A DNA stretch of 64,000 nt from Serratia sp. PL17. GTDB lineage: Bacteria; Pseudomonadota; Gammaproteobacteria; Enterobacterales; Enterobacteriaceae. Each line of letters opens with the position of its first letter. Position 1 is the first letter of the stretch. Below, in pieces: positions 1 to 8,831 of this stretch. The stretch covers positions 124,001 to 188,000 of the forward strand of contig NZ_JAFIBY010000009.1 of NCBI RefSeq assembly GCF_017832355.1, given 5' to 3'. A model generated the notes under the pieces. The model saw nothing but the letters and a program-made list of their open reading frames with translations. It ran no database searches and was not told where the DNA came from. The translations under genes and the position numbers were made by a program.

Positions 1-1
1 T

Positions 2-331
2 AAATCCAGCTCCGAGCCATTCAGCATCGAACTGAAAGACTGCTCCATCGCGACGATGAAGAACGTCCAAGTGACCTTTACAGGTACCCCGGATCCAGAT
101 AACAACAAACTTCTGGCTCTGAGCGGCACCGCAACCGGCGCTGGCATCATGATCTATGACAACCTGCATTCCAAAGATGTTGAGCTGGGTACAGCAACCG
201 ACGGCCAGGGCCTGACCGAAGGCAACAACTCCCTGAAATTCGCCGCCTATCTGCAAGGCAGCAGCGCTTCTGGCGCCGTGGTTCCAGGCGAATTCACCAG
301 CGTTGCAAACTTCACTCTGGCATACCTGTAA
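2..331 (+). CDS. Type 1-like fimbrial major subunit, 5' end outside window
   Basis: The C-terminal 109 residues of a secreted chaperone-usher pilin are visible; the reading frame is open at the window edge, so the signal peptide and N-terminal donor strand are missing. The segment FSIELKDCS carries the second cysteine of the pilin disulfide. The end, EFTSVANFTLAYL, is the classical pilin C-terminus with a penultimate tyrosine that docks in the chaperone. It is first of the genes seen in an operon reading into a second pilin and the usher, and a hairpin with a T-run lies directly after its stop, as expected for a highly expressed major subunit. Family assignment is firm; major-subunit status is inferred from position and the attenuator. 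Confidence 0.88.
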   Translation, partial: KSSSEPFSIELKDCSIATMKNVQVTFTGTPDPDNNKLLALSGTATGAGIMIYDNLHSKDVELGTATDGQGLTEGNNSLKFAAYLQGSSASGAVVPGEFTSVANFTLAYL

Positions 332-337
332 TCCCCT

Positions 338-366
338 CGGGGACGCCGTATTGGTGTCCCCGTTTT
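338..366 (+). terminator. Intercistronic hairpin/attenuator after the first pilin gene
   Basis: CGGGGAC (338-344) pairs with GTCCCCG (356-362) across an 11-nt loop and is followed by TTTT. The shape is that of a Rho-independent terminator, but it lies inside an operon, so it probably acts as a leaky stop that keeps the first pilin mRNA more abundant than the usher and tip genes. Confidence 0.6.
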
Positions 367-417
367 ACCTGTACGGATAGTGGGTAACGGGACCAAAGGC
401 AACAGGGAGACGCCAGC

Positions 418-969
418 ATGACAAACCCAATTTTGGGCGTACTGCTTATCGCGCTCAGCGTGTGTAGCGCAGAAGCGGCGGCAAAAAATCAGGGCCACGG
501 CACGCTCAGTCTGGGCGGCGAAATCGTCGAAACCCCGTGCGGCATTGCCAGTGAAAGCCTGGATCAGACCGTCGATTTCGGGCTGGTATCCATGACCGAT
601 GCCTCCTTGGGTTCACAGCCGGTCCTGATCGGCAGCCGACGCAATTTTGAGATCAAGCTGGTGAATTGCGAACTGGCCAGCATTGTAAAACCCGACTTTA
701 TCTATCGCGCCGCCACCGTCACTTTCGACGGTACCGCAGACAGCCGGGATCCCGCGTTATTGGGTGTTTATGGTGAAGCACAGGGCGTAGCCATTGAGCT
801 GCTGACTGCAGCCGGTACCCCGATCCCCTTAGGTAGCACCACCGCGGATTACCAGATCGTTGCCGGCGACAATACGCTGCGCTTTGGCGCCCAGCTACGC
901 ATTCAGCCTGACAGGGCCCGAGCCGGCGGATTCAACTCACTGGCAAAATTTACCCTGTCTTATCTGTAA
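418..969 (+). CDS. Fimbrial minor subunit (MrpB-like position)
   Basis: 183-aa secreted pilin of the FimA family. An N-terminal signal peptide ends near SAEAAA; the mature part holds the Cys pair (ETPCGI and KLVNCEL) and ends with the pilin signature SLAKFTLSYL. An AGGGAG ribosome-binding site lies about 9 nt before the ATG. It sits between the major pilin and the usher, the place of the second pilin (MrpB) in the Proteus MR/P operon, where a role in anchoring or terminating the rod has been proposed. The fimbrial family is certain; the exact position in the pilus is inferred from gene order. Confidence 0.85.
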   Translation: MTNPILGVLLIALSVCSAEAAAKNQGHGTLSLGGEIVETPCGIASESLDQTVDFGLVSMTDASLGSQPVLIGSRRNFEIKLVNCELASIVKPDFIYRAATVTFDGTADSRDPALLGVYGEAQGVAIELLTAAGTPIPLGSTTADYQIVAGDNTLRFGAQLRIQPDRARAGGFNSLAKFTLSYL

Positions 970-983
970 CGCCTTGATAGGCG

Positions 984-1002
984 AGTGCCAATTTTTGGCA
1001 CT
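984..1002 (+). repeat. Perfect inverted repeat between pilin and usher genes
   Basis: AGTGCCAA (984-991) and TTGGCACT (995-1002) form a perfect 8-bp stem with a 3-nt loop, 65 bp before the usher start. There is no T-run, so it is more likely an mRNA-processing or stabilising hairpin, or a protein site, than a terminator. Confidence 0.5.
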
Positions 1003-1067
1003 GAATGACATCACGTATTACGTATTCAGGTCGTACAGGATGACCTGCTATTGGGCGCGGATTTGCC

Positions 1068-3569
1068 ATGAGTGATTATTCTATGACGTCATTACTGACA
1101 CGGAAAAAAATACCCCTCACCGTCATTCTATCTTTCCTCTGGGTGCATTCGGCTTTTTCCGCCACGGAATTTAATACCGACGTATTAGATATTGGCGAAC
1201 GCAGTAAAGTGGATTTATCACGCTTTTCCGACGCCGATTACGTCATGCCCGGCGCCTATCTGCTGGATATTAAAATCAACCAGAAAACCCTGCCCCAGCG
1301 CAGCATTCACTATTATCCGTCGTCGGATAAACAGGATCGCTCCCGTGTATGCCTGCCGCCGGATCTGGTCGAAAAAATGGCGCTGAAAGAAGAGGCCGCC
1401 AAGAAAATCACCCTGTGGCACGACAACAGCTGCGCCGATATCAGTGGCATCAAAGGGGCGACGATTTCCGATCGTATCGGCGGCGGCGTACTGGCGATCA
1501 CTATCCCCCAGGCCTGGATGAAATATTCCGATCCGGATTGGACGCCACCGGAACAATGGGATGACGGCATCCCCGGATTGCTCCTGGATTACAGCATCAG
1601 CGGCCAGGTCGGTAAACAGAGCCACAATAACAACACCGCAGAAAATCTCAGCAGTTACGGGACCGTAGGTGCCAACCTGGGTGCCTGGCGCCTGCGCGCT
1701 GATTATCAGGCCAATTACAACCAGCAGGCCGGTGAACGCGACAGTAATTTCGACTGGAACCAGATCTACGCCTACCGCGCGCTGCCGATGCAGGCCGCCA
1801 AACTGACCCTTGGCGAAATTTTCCTCGACTCGGGCGTGTTCGATTCCTACCGTTTTACCGGCCTGAATCTGGCCAGCGACGAACGCATGCTGCCGCCAAA
1901 CTTGCAGGGCTATGCGCCGGAAGTTCGCGGTATTGCCAAAAGCAATGCCAAGATTACCGTGTCGCAAGAAGGCCGCACCTTGTATGAAACGACCGTCCCC
2001 GCCGGGCCGTTCGCCATCCAGGATCTCAACAGTTCGGTACGTGGTCGACTGGACGTGAAAGTGGAAGAGCAGGACGGCAGCGTGTCCACTTTCCAGGTAG
2101 ATACCGCGACCATCCCTTACCTGACGCGCCCTGGCTATGTGCGCTACAACGTCGCCGTGGGCAAACCCTCAGCTTACGATCATCGCATGCAGGGGTCGTT
2201 GTTCTCCGCCAGTGATTTCTCCTGGGGGCTGACCAGCGCCTGGTCACTGTACGGCGGGGCACTGATTGGGGGTGATTACAACGCCTGGGCTCTCGGCCTG
2301 GGCCGTGACCTGAACGTGTTTGGCGCCATGTCGGTGGATGTGACTCAGTCCATCGCCCGCCTGCCCAACGAACCGACCGCCAGTGGCCTGTCATTCAAGG
2401 TCAACTACGCCAAACGTTTCGATGAGTTGAACAGCCAGATTACCTTCGCCGGCTACCGCTTCTCACAGCGTAAATTCATGAACATGTCGCAGTATCTGCA
2501 AGAACGCTACAGCGACTACGATGAACGCTACGACGGGCGCCAGAAAGAGCTGTACACCATTACCGCCAGCAAAACCTTTATGGCGGAAGACAGCGCCAAA
2601 GCGATCACCGCCTACCTGACCTATTCGCACCAAACCTATTGGGACGCGAGGGCACAGGATCGTTACGGATTGTCCGCCAGCAAATTATTCAACGTCGGCA
2701 ATGTCAGCAACATCACCGCATCGCTGTCGGCGTATCGCACGACCTACCACGGCCGTACCGATGACAGCGTGATGGTGAACTTCAGCGTGCCCATTGGCGA
2801 TCGCCGCCGAGTGGGTTACTCGCTGCAGACCAGCAACAGCGACGTTACACAGATGGCGTCCTACAACGACTACACCGATCCGAACAACACCTGGCAGGTC
2901 AGCGGCGGCTTTAACCAATCCGGTAAATCACTGGCCCGTGGCTACTACAGCCATAACGCGTCATTTGGCTCGCTCAACGCCAGCGCGTCTTACCAGCAGG
3001 ACAGCTACTCGTCGATTGGCGGTACTTTCCGCAGTGGCATTACCGCTACCCGACATGGCGTTGCCGCGCACCAAAACTCCAGCAACGGCGGCAGCCGGAT
3101 GATGCTGGATACCGACGGTATTGCCGGGGTGCCAATCAACAACGGCCGCGCCTACAGCAACCGCTTCGGCCTGGCGGTGATCTCCGACATCACCAGTTAC
3201 TACAACACCGACACCCGTATCGACGTCAATACGCTGGCAGACGATGTTGAAGCCACCCGCGCGGTGGTGCAAGGCACGCTGACCGAAGGTGCCATCGGTT
3301 ACCGCCACTTTGAGGTCGTGAAAGGCAGCAAACTGCTGGCCACCATCAAACTGGCCGACGGCAGCGAGCCGCCGTTTGGTGCCACGGTGCTGAGCGAGCG
3401 TGGCCGCGAAGTGGCGGTAGTGAACGACGGTGGCTCGGTCTATCTGACCGGTGTACAGCCGCAAGAGCAACTGGATGTCGCCTGGGAAGGCCAGCGCCAG
3501 TGCCGCATTGTCATACCGGGCGCCGCCAAGCCGCTGGACCAGCTGTTGCTGCCGTGCGCCAAACTGTAA
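1068..3569 (+). CDS. Fimbrial outer-membrane usher (FimD/PapC family)
   Basis: 833-aa usher that accepts chaperone-subunit complexes in the periplasm and secretes and assembles them across the outer membrane. A signal peptide ends around HSAFSATEFN. It is followed by the N-terminal substrate-binding domain (FNTDVLDIGERSKVDLSRF), the 24-strand beta-barrel with plug (the stretch RGIAKSNAKITVSQEGRTL is typical), and the C-terminal domains ending PLDQLLLPCAKL. The length is usual for the family. Translation could start at ATG 1068 or at ATG 1083; both keep the signal peptide. The chaperone gene follows within 20 bp. Confidence 0.95.
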   Translation: MSDYSMTSLLTRKKIPLTVILSFLWVHSAFSATEFNTDVLDIGERSKVDLSRFSDADYVMPGAYLLDIKINQKTLPQRSIHYYPSSDKQDRSRVCLPPDLVEKMALKEEAAKKITLWHDNSCADISGIKGATISDRIGGGVLAITIPQAWMKYSDPDWTPPEQWDDGIPGLLLDYSISGQVGKQSHNNNTAENLSSYGTVGANLGAWRLRADYQANYNQQAGERDSNFDWNQIYAYRALPMQAAKLTLGEIFLDSGVFDSYRFTGLNLASDERMLPPNLQGYAPEVRGIAKSNAKITVSQEGRTLYETTVPAGPFAIQDLNSSVRGRLDVKVEEQDGSVSTFQVDTATIPYLTRPGYVRYNVAVGKPSAYDHRMQGSLFSASDFSWGLTSAWSLYGGALIGGDYNAWALGLGRDLNVFGAMSVDVTQSIARLPNEPTASGLSFKVNYAKRFDELNSQITFAGYRFSQRKFMNMSQYLQERYSDYDERYDGRQKELYTITASKTFMAEDSAKAITAYLTYSHQTYWDARAQDRYGLSASKLFNVGNVSNITASLSAYRTTYHGRTDDSVMVNFSVPIGDRRRVGYSLQTSNSDVTQMASYNDYTDPNNTWQVSGGFNQSGKSLARGYYSHNASFGSLNASASYQQDSYSSIGGTFRSGITATRHGVAAHQNSSNGGSRMMLDTDGIAGVPINNGRAYSNRFGLAVISDITSYYNTDTRIDVNTLADDVEATRAVVQGTLTEGAIGYRHFEVVKGSKLLATIKLADGSEPPFGATVLSERGREVAVVNDGGSVYLTGVQPQEQLDVAWEGQRQCRIVIPGAAKPLDQLLLPCAKL

Positions 3570-3588
3570 TCCGTAACACAGAGAATTG

Positions 3589-4344
3589 ATGACTATGAAT
3601 AACTCACCGTTAGCAAAAATGGCCGCGCTGGGCCTGGCATTGGCCGCTGCAGCCCCTGTCGCCAATGCGGCAATATCGCTGGATCGTACGCGTGCCGTCT
3701 ACCTTAGCGACGCGAAATCCATCAGCCTGAATATTGTCAACGAGAACAAGGAACTGCCTTTCCTGGCCCAGTCTTGGCTGGAAAACGAACAGCACCAGAA
3801 AATCACGTCGCCTCTGGTGGTGTTGCCGCCATTGCAGCGGGTTGAGGCCAACGAACGCAGCGTAGTGCGTATCACCAAGACCCCGGAGGCCGATCGCCTG
3901 CCGCAGGATCGCGAATCGGTGTTCTATTTCAACCTGCGTGAAATTCCGCCAAAAAGCAGCAAAACCAATGTGATGCAGTTGGCGCTGCAAACCCAGATCA
4001 AACTGTTTTACCGGCCAAAGGCTATCGTCGCGCCAAAAGGTGACGTGTGGCAGGAAAAGCTGGTGTTCCACAAAAGCGCTGGCGGCTTCACCGTTGAAAA
4101 CCCTACGCCGTTTTATATCACCCTGACCGGCATGACCCGTCAGACGCAGAAACAAGGTGGCGGCGCACTGAGCGATTTCCAGCCCGTCATGCTGAAACCG
4201 AAATCCAGCGAAACCCTCAAGCTGCGCGACAACGGCCTCAACAGCTTTGTCATCACCTATATCAATGACTACGGCGGCCACCCTGAGCTGCGCTTTGCCT
4301 GTAATGGCAGCGTCTGCAACGCCGTGCCCGATGCGAAAAAATAA
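3589..4344 (+). CDS. Periplasmic pilus chaperone (PapD/FimC family)
   Basis: About 251-aa chaperone that donates its G1 strand to pilin subunits and delivers them to the usher at 1068-3569. Visible marks are the cleavable signal peptide (VANAAISLD), the conserved Arg of the subunit-anchoring site (LDRTRAVYL), the LPQDRESVFYFN motif, and the IKLFYRPK stretch with the anchoring Lys. The frame also opens at a TTG at 3586; ATG 3589 or ATG 3595 is more plausible behind the GAGA ribosome-binding site. Classical single chaperone of this operon. Confidence 0.93.
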   Translation: MTMNNSPLAKMAALGLALAAAAPVANAAISLDRTRAVYLSDAKSISLNIVNENKELPFLAQSWLENEQHQKITSPLVVLPPLQRVEANERSVVRITKTPEADRLPQDRESVFYFNLREIPPKSSKTNVMQLALQTQIKLFYRPKAIVAPKGDVWQEKLVFHKSAGGFTVENPTPFYITLTGMTRQTQKQGGGALSDFQPVMLKPKSSETLKLRDNGLNSFVITYINDYGGHPELRFACNGSVCNAVPDAKK

Positions 4345-4355
4345 GGAGATCCCAC

Positions 4356-4970
4356 ATGGCTGAATTCACCGGCGGCCGTCTGCGGCCCCTGCTGCTCGGC
4401 GTGTTGCTGTTCACCGGCAGCGCAACGGCGGCGACGCCACTGGGCGTAATCCAAGGCACCACGGGCACCGTCAGCTTTCATGGCGGCCTGCTCAGTTCCC
4501 CCTGCAGCCTGACGCCGGACAGCCAGGATCAGGCCATTGATTTGGGCGACGTCAACGCACGTGACTTCCAAAATGCCGGCGACCAGAGCACGCCGGTGCG
4601 TTTTCGCCTCTCGTTCCGCAACTGTCTGCTGGGAGCCAAGGCACTCGCGGATAACCCGGCAGGCCAGCGAAACGGCGATGCCGGACAGCTTTATTTAAAA
4701 GGTGAGCAAGCGGCCACGCTGGTGTTTCTCGGCGACAGCGATATCAACAACCCGGATCTGCTGAAACTTAACGGCGGCGTGCAAGGTATTGGCCTGCGGT
4801 TGAAGGATCAGCAGGGGCGTGCGCTGTCACTCAACCAACAGAGCCAGCCCTACATTCTGCAACCCGGCAGCAATACGTTGTGGTTCAGCGCCAGCGTGGA
4901 ATCAACGCAGCGGGCAGTGATGGCGGCCGGCTTTTCCGGCGTGGCGCACATTCAGGTGATTTACCTGTGA
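4356..4970 (+). CDS. Fimbrial adaptor/minor subunit
   Basis: 204-aa secreted pilin-domain protein, 11 bp after the chaperone and preceded by AAGGAG. The signal peptide ends near GSATAATP. The Cys pair is in LSSPCSLTP and SFRNCLLG, and the C-terminus GVAHIQVIYL keeps the chaperone-binding pattern. It lies directly before the adhesin gene, which fits a tip adaptor joining the adhesin to the rod. The adaptor role is inferred from order only. Confidence 0.82.
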   Translation: MAEFTGGRLRPLLLGVLLFTGSATAATPLGVIQGTTGTVSFHGGLLSSPCSLTPDSQDQAIDLGDVNARDFQNAGDQSTPVRFRLSFRNCLLGAKALADNPAGQRNGDAGQLYLKGEQAATLVFLGDSDINNPDLLKLNGGVQGIGLRLKDQQGRALSLNQQSQPYILQPGSNTLWFSASVESTQRAVMAAGFSGVAHIQVIYL

Positions 4971-4984
4971 GGTTCAAAAACGCG

Positions 4985-5989
4985 ATGAAAAAAACCTACC
5001 TGAACGTTTGCCTGCCGCTGGCACTGGCGCTGTCGGCCCCGGTGGTTTGGGCTAACGGCTATGTGACGCCAGACGGCGGCCCGAAGCCGTTTTATATCGA
5101 TCTGAACGAAACCAACATTACCAATACCGTCGGTTTTACCAAAGAGTTCACCTACTCATTAGGCGGTCAATATACCGGCAAAGCCTATTGTGATACGCCA
5201 ATCCCCCGCAGCCCACACTTTTATAAGTCGGATTCGGCGTTGCCGCCTTCCGAATACGGCAACGGTTATTTAAAACTGAATGACTACCTGGATTTAAAAG
5301 CCGAGGTGTGGATTGCCGGTAATAAAAAGGCCTATGTCACCGTGCCTTTTTACAACGTCTCCAATGAATACACCAACCACTCATGTAATCCGCCTTATGC
5401 GCAGATCAATAACTATGAAAGCGGATCCAAGGGCAAGGTCACCTTCCGGGTGCGCAAAAAAATCATCAACGGCGTGCAGATTAATGACCGGCAAATCATC
5501 GAGATGTATGGCCGGTTAGGATCAACCGACGCAGGGTTCGGCCCTAACCCGATGGCGCAGGTGTTTATTCAGTCCGCCATTTTGTATGTGCCGGATAAAT
5601 GCGTGGTGAATGAGGGCCAGCTGATCAACGTCGAATTCGGTGAAATCAGCGGCAGCAACCTGAACGGCACCAGCTATCCACAAAGCATACCGGTGCGTTT
5701 TCAGTGTGAAGGCGGCAGCTTCGAAGACGGCACGCTGAATATCAAACTGGCGGTCTCCGGCACCCCCGCGTCCTTCAGCAACAACGCGTTTAAAACCGAT
5801 AAAACCGATCTCGGTATCGAGATCAAACATAACGGTAGCCTGGTGATCCCCAATGAGTTTTACCCGGTGCCCAACATCGGTAACGGCGGCAGTTGGAATT
5901 TGGTTGCCGCACCGTTGGCCAGCGGCGGTAAGGAAATCGCGGAAGGGGAATTTAACGCCTCAGCCACCATAGTGGCAGCCTTCGAGTAG
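4985..5989 (+). CDS. Two-domain fimbrial tip adhesin
   Basis: 334-aa protein starting at ATG 4985 (MKKTYLNVCLPLALAL signal peptide, cleavage near VWANG). It is about twice a pilin in length. Residues roughly 22-210 form an N-terminal domain rich in Tyr, Asn and Gly with a disulfide-type Cys pair (KAYCDT and NHSCNP); roughly 211-334 form a pilin domain (PDKCVVNEGQ, RFQCEGG, C-terminal ATIVAAFE). This is the architecture of FimH/MrpH-type tip adhesins, in which the N-domain binds a receptor and the pilin domain links to the adaptor. The receptor cannot be read from sequence. The open frame extends upstream to 4880, but that part overlaps the previous gene and lacks a signal peptide. Confidence 0.8.
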   Translation: MKKTYLNVCLPLALALSAPVVWANGYVTPDGGPKPFYIDLNETNITNTVGFTKEFTYSLGGQYTGKAYCDTPIPRSPHFYKSDSALPPSEYGNGYLKLNDYLDLKAEVWIAGNKKAYVTVPFYNVSNEYTNHSCNPPYAQINNYESGSKGKVTFRVRKKIINGVQINDRQIIEMYGRLGSTDAGFGPNPMAQVFIQSAILYVPDKCVVNEGQLINVEFGEISGSNLNGTSYPQSIPVRFQCEGGSFEDGTLNIKLAVSGTPASFSNNAFKTDKTDLGIEIKHNGSLVIPNEFYPVPNIGNGGSWNLVAAPLASGGKEIAEGEFNASATIVAAFE

Positions 5990-6006
5990 CCCAGGGAGAA
6001 AAGACG

Positions 6007-6546
6007 ATGCGTTTGCGTGCCTTAGCACTATTGAGTTGCACACCCTTATTGTTTGCAACGCTGCCCACCCTGGCAGATACCGAACTGGTCGGTTCGCCAT
6101 TACAGTTTCACGGCACCGTCGTGAGCCGGCCGTGCAATATTGAGCCGCAATCGGCCGATCAGGTGGTGGAGATGGACACCGTGATCGTCAAAACCCTGTA
6201 TCGCTACGGTCACAGCAACCCGGTGCCGTTCAACATCAAGCTGACCGACTGTAAAACGTCGGTGTTCAAATCGGTCAATGTCACCTTCAGCGGCACCGAA
6301 GACAGCGAACTGCCGGGCAAACTGGCGATCAATAACGGTACCAACGGTGCCGCCATCGCCCTGTTTGACAGCAAGGGGGCCGACATTGATTTGAACCAGG
6401 CCACCAGCGCAGTGGCATTGCAGGACGGTGCCAATATCCTGAATTTCACCGCCTATGTGCAAGGCCACCCCAGCGCGATACAGAATAAAACCATTACCGA
6501 GGGTGAATTCAGCTCGGTGGCCAACTTCGTACTGGCTTACCAGTAA
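6007..6546 (+). CDS. Fimbrial subunit (FimA/MrpA-like)
   Basis: 179-aa pilin with a signal peptide cut near PTLADTEL, Cys residues in VSRPCNIEP and KLTDCKT, and a C-terminus (EFSSVANFVLAYQ) very like that of the first pilin in the window. It follows the adhesin by 17 bp with an AGGGAG-type ribosome-binding site and is the last structural gene before the oligosaccharyltransferase-like gene. It could be an alternative major subunit or a second tip component. Of the pilins here it is the one next to the candidate glycosyltransferase, which makes it a possible but unproven substrate. Confidence 0.85.
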   Translation: MRLRALALLSCTPLLFATLPTLADTELVGSPLQFHGTVVSRPCNIEPQSADQVVEMDTVIVKTLYRYGHSNPVPFNIKLTDCKTSVFKSVNVTFSGTEDSELPGKLAINNGTNGAAIALFDSKGADIDLNQATSAVALQDGANILNFTAYVQGHPSAIQNKTITEGEFSSVANFVLAYQ

Positions 6547-6570
6547 GCCCGGCGGTTGCAGGAAAACGTC

Positions 6571-8205
6571 ATGATGTCCAAACCCAAAGCGGCCTGGTTA
6601 TTCGGGCTGGCGGCATTTTATTGCCTGATCGCCATGCACATTTACTGGCCCAATCGCGGCGGCAGCGGGTTTTACCTGCCGTGGAATCTGGTCGGTGGGA
6701 TTTTCATCGCCCTGACAGTTATCGGCGCGATGTTGTTCAGCCGCCCGCCGTTAATGACCTCGGCCTTTTTTAACCGGCTGGCGCTGGGCGGCCTGATTCT
6801 ATTATTGCCGTTGTTATGGGCACAGCAGCCCTGGCTCAGTGAAGCCCTGCCGCGTCTGATGGGGCTGGTACTCGGCGTGCTCGCTTACTTTGCACTGCTG
6901 CAAATTCCGCTCGACCGCGTACGCAGGCGCAACCTGCTGATGCTGTTATTGGCAGCAACGGTGATCGAAGCCGTGTTCGGCCTGGTGCAATACGCGCTGC
7001 TGCAACCGGGTAACTGGATCGGTTACAACAGCCTGAAAAATCGCCCTTACGGCATCTTCCAACAATGGAACCTGATGGCCAGTTTTATGGCCACCGGCCT
7101 GGCGTTGGCGCTGTATCTGTTGAGCACCCGTCGCCCTTTGCCGCGCCATCTGCAATGGCTGGCAGCAAGCATGCTGGTGCTGGCACCGCTGCTGTTGATC
7201 GTTATTGCCTCACGCGTTGGGGTGCTGGCGGCCCTATTGCTGTCGCCGTTCCAGCTGTGGGTGCTGTACCGCCTCCATCGCCGCCGTGCCGCCGTCGCCG
7301 TGCTTTTACTGATTGCTGGGATAGCCGCCGGACTGCTGCTGGTAATGCTTAACGGTGCCACAAGGGCAATCACCGTGGCGGAGCCGATTGTTTATCGACT
7401 GGCCTACTGGCTGGAGGCGTTGCGCATGATCGCCGAGCGCCCCTGGTTCGGTTGGGGCTATGGGCATTTCCAGCACGATTTCCTGCATCACTTTTACACC
7501 ACCCATAGCACGGGTATGGAAACTGTCGCTATCAGCCACCCGCACAACGAAATATTGCTGTGGGGCGTCGAAGGCGGCTTGTTGAGCCTGGGTGGTGTCG
7601 CCGTGATCTGCTGGGGGTTTTGGCGCTTGCTGCAACGCACGCGCGCGCTGCCTTTGCGCCCTGCCCCCTGGATGGCGGCGCTGCCCATCCTGCTACATAT
7701 GATGGTGGAGTACCCACTTTACCTTTCTGCTGCCCATGCGGTGCTGCTGCTGGCGATCCTGCGCGCCGCCGACGTGCGCCGCCGTTTGCCGCTGCGCTCC
7801 CGTGTTCAAACCCCGCTGCGGCTGGCCGCCGCAGGCATCGCGGCATTGATGGTGCCTTATCTGCTCAACGGCCTGCACAGCGCGTTGATTATTACCGCCG
7901 TGGAAAAAAGTGGCCTGCGGCAATTCGACCCTATGGGCAGGGTCATCACGCCGACGCCCTGGCAGGTACGTTACGACTACGACGTGCAGTTACAACGGCT
8001 GCTGCAATACCCGCAAACCCGTGATACGGCGACGTTGCTGAGCTACCAACAGTGGGCGGAAAACGAAATCCGCGTGCGTCCGGAAGCCAATATTTACATC
8101 AACCTGATGGCCGTCAGCCGATTGCTGCAACACCCCGAGCGAGCCACCAGTCTGCAACGTCAAGCCAAGCGACTGTTTCCGCACGATCTGCGCTTTGAGG
8201 AGTAA
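6571..8205 (+). CDS. PglL/Wzy-type O-oligosaccharyltransferase-like membrane protein
   Basis: About 544-aa polytopic inner-membrane protein starting at ATG 6571, 7 nt after AGGA. Around ten to twelve hydrophobic segments fill residues 8-425, followed by a soluble C-terminal part (about 440-544) expected in the periplasm. A large loop before the later helices holds FGWGYGHFQHDF and ISHPHNEILLWGVEGG (His 323 and His 325), matching the Wzy_C/O-antigen ligase pattern and the PglL/PilO branch that moves lipid-linked glycans to Ser/Thr of secreted proteins. It is co-transcribed with fimbrial genes and lies 25 bp after a pilin. Its position argues for pilin O-glycosylation rather than LPS ligation, but this is inference; an O-antigen polymerase or ligase role is the alternative. 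Confidence 0.78.
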   Translation: MMSKPKAAWLFGLAAFYCLIAMHIYWPNRGGSGFYLPWNLVGGIFIALTVIGAMLFSRPPLMTSAFFNRLALGGLILLLPLLWAQQPWLSEALPRLMGLVLGVLAYFALLQIPLDRVRRRNLLMLLLAATVIEAVFGLVQYALLQPGNWIGYNSLKNRPYGIFQQWNLMASFMATGLALALYLLSTRRPLPRHLQWLAASMLVLAPLLLIVIASRVGVLAALLLSPFQLWVLYRLHRRRAAVAVLLLIAGIAAGLLLVMLNGATRAITVAEPIVYRLAYWLEALRMIAERPWFGWGYGHFQHDFLHHFYTTHSTGMETVAISHPHNEILLWGVEGGLLSLGGVAVICWGFWRLLQRTRALPLRPAPWMAALPILLHMMVEYPLYLSAAHAVLLLAILRAADVRRRLPLRSRVQTPLRLAAAGIAALMVPYLLNGLHSALIITAVEKSGLRQFDPMGRVITPTPWQVRYDYDVQLQRLLQYPQTRDTATLLSYQQWAENEIRVRPEANIYINLMAVSRLLQHPERATSLQRQAKRLFPHDLRFEE

Positions 8206-8207
8206 CT

Positions 8208-8819
8208 ATGCTTAATATTCGGTTCACCCTGTTGGGTAACGATAAATTTTATCAGCTTGGTCTGCGCCTGTTGGTCGAAGATTACCTTAATGGTCTCAAT
8301 GCAAGCCGTCGTGGTTATTCGGCTGATTTGCAGGAACTGGAGCCGATAGAAATTATCTTCCGCACGCTGGAAGAGGGTTGCGGCTGTGCCCGCTGTTATC
8401 AAAGCCCTTATCAGACGCCACGCCACCGGCAAATGACCGTGCTGATCCTCAACGATCGCGAAGCTCACTATGCGCATAAGCATCCGGCGCTGTTTTGCAT
8501 TAATCGGCGCGACGATGACGCCGTCATCCGTAGCAAGCTACAACTGGCATTGGAACGTTTCTGCCAGCAACCCTGGGTCGCCTTGCACGCCAGCGGCATC
8601 TGGAAATGCCGGCAGTGCCGCATCGCCGCCCTGAGCCACTGCGAAAAAAAAGTGCTGAGGCTGATGAGCACCGGCATGTCTGCCTGCACCATCGCCGGCA
8701 TGTTGCACCGCAGCCAAAAGACAATCAGCGCCCATAAACGCTCGGCAATGCGCAAGCTCAACGTCAACAAGAGCACCGAGCTGAACAAAATGTTGCTCAA
8801 TCAATTGGGATTAGGCTGA
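8208..8819 (+). CDS. Cysteine-rich LuxR-type transcriptional regulator of the fimbrial operon
   Basis: 203-aa cytoplasmic protein with a C-terminal LuxR/FixJ helix-turn-helix (about 140-200: LSHCEKKVLRLMSTGMSACTIAGMLHRSQKTISAHKR). The N-terminal part is not a recognisable receiver. It contains C58-x-C60-x2-C63 and, just before the HTH, C134-x2-C137 with C145 near, a spacing that could bind zinc or an iron-sulfur cluster or act as a redox switch. The ribosome-binding site GAGGAG overlaps the end of the preceding gene, so it belongs to the fimbrial operon, as regulators do at the 3' end of the MR/P operon (MrpJ, which is of another family). Target genes are unknown. Confidence 0.75.
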   Translation: MLNIRFTLLGNDKFYQLGLRLLVEDYLNGLNASRRGYSADLQELEPIEIIFRTLEEGCGCARCYQSPYQTPRHRQMTVLILNDREAHYAHKHPALFCINRRDDDAVIRSKLQLALERFCQQPWVALHASGIWKCRQCRIAALSHCEKKVLRLMSTGMSACTIAGMLHRSQKTISAHKRSAMRKLNVNKSTELNKMLLNQLGLG

Positions 8820-8831
8820 GTATGGGCCGTC

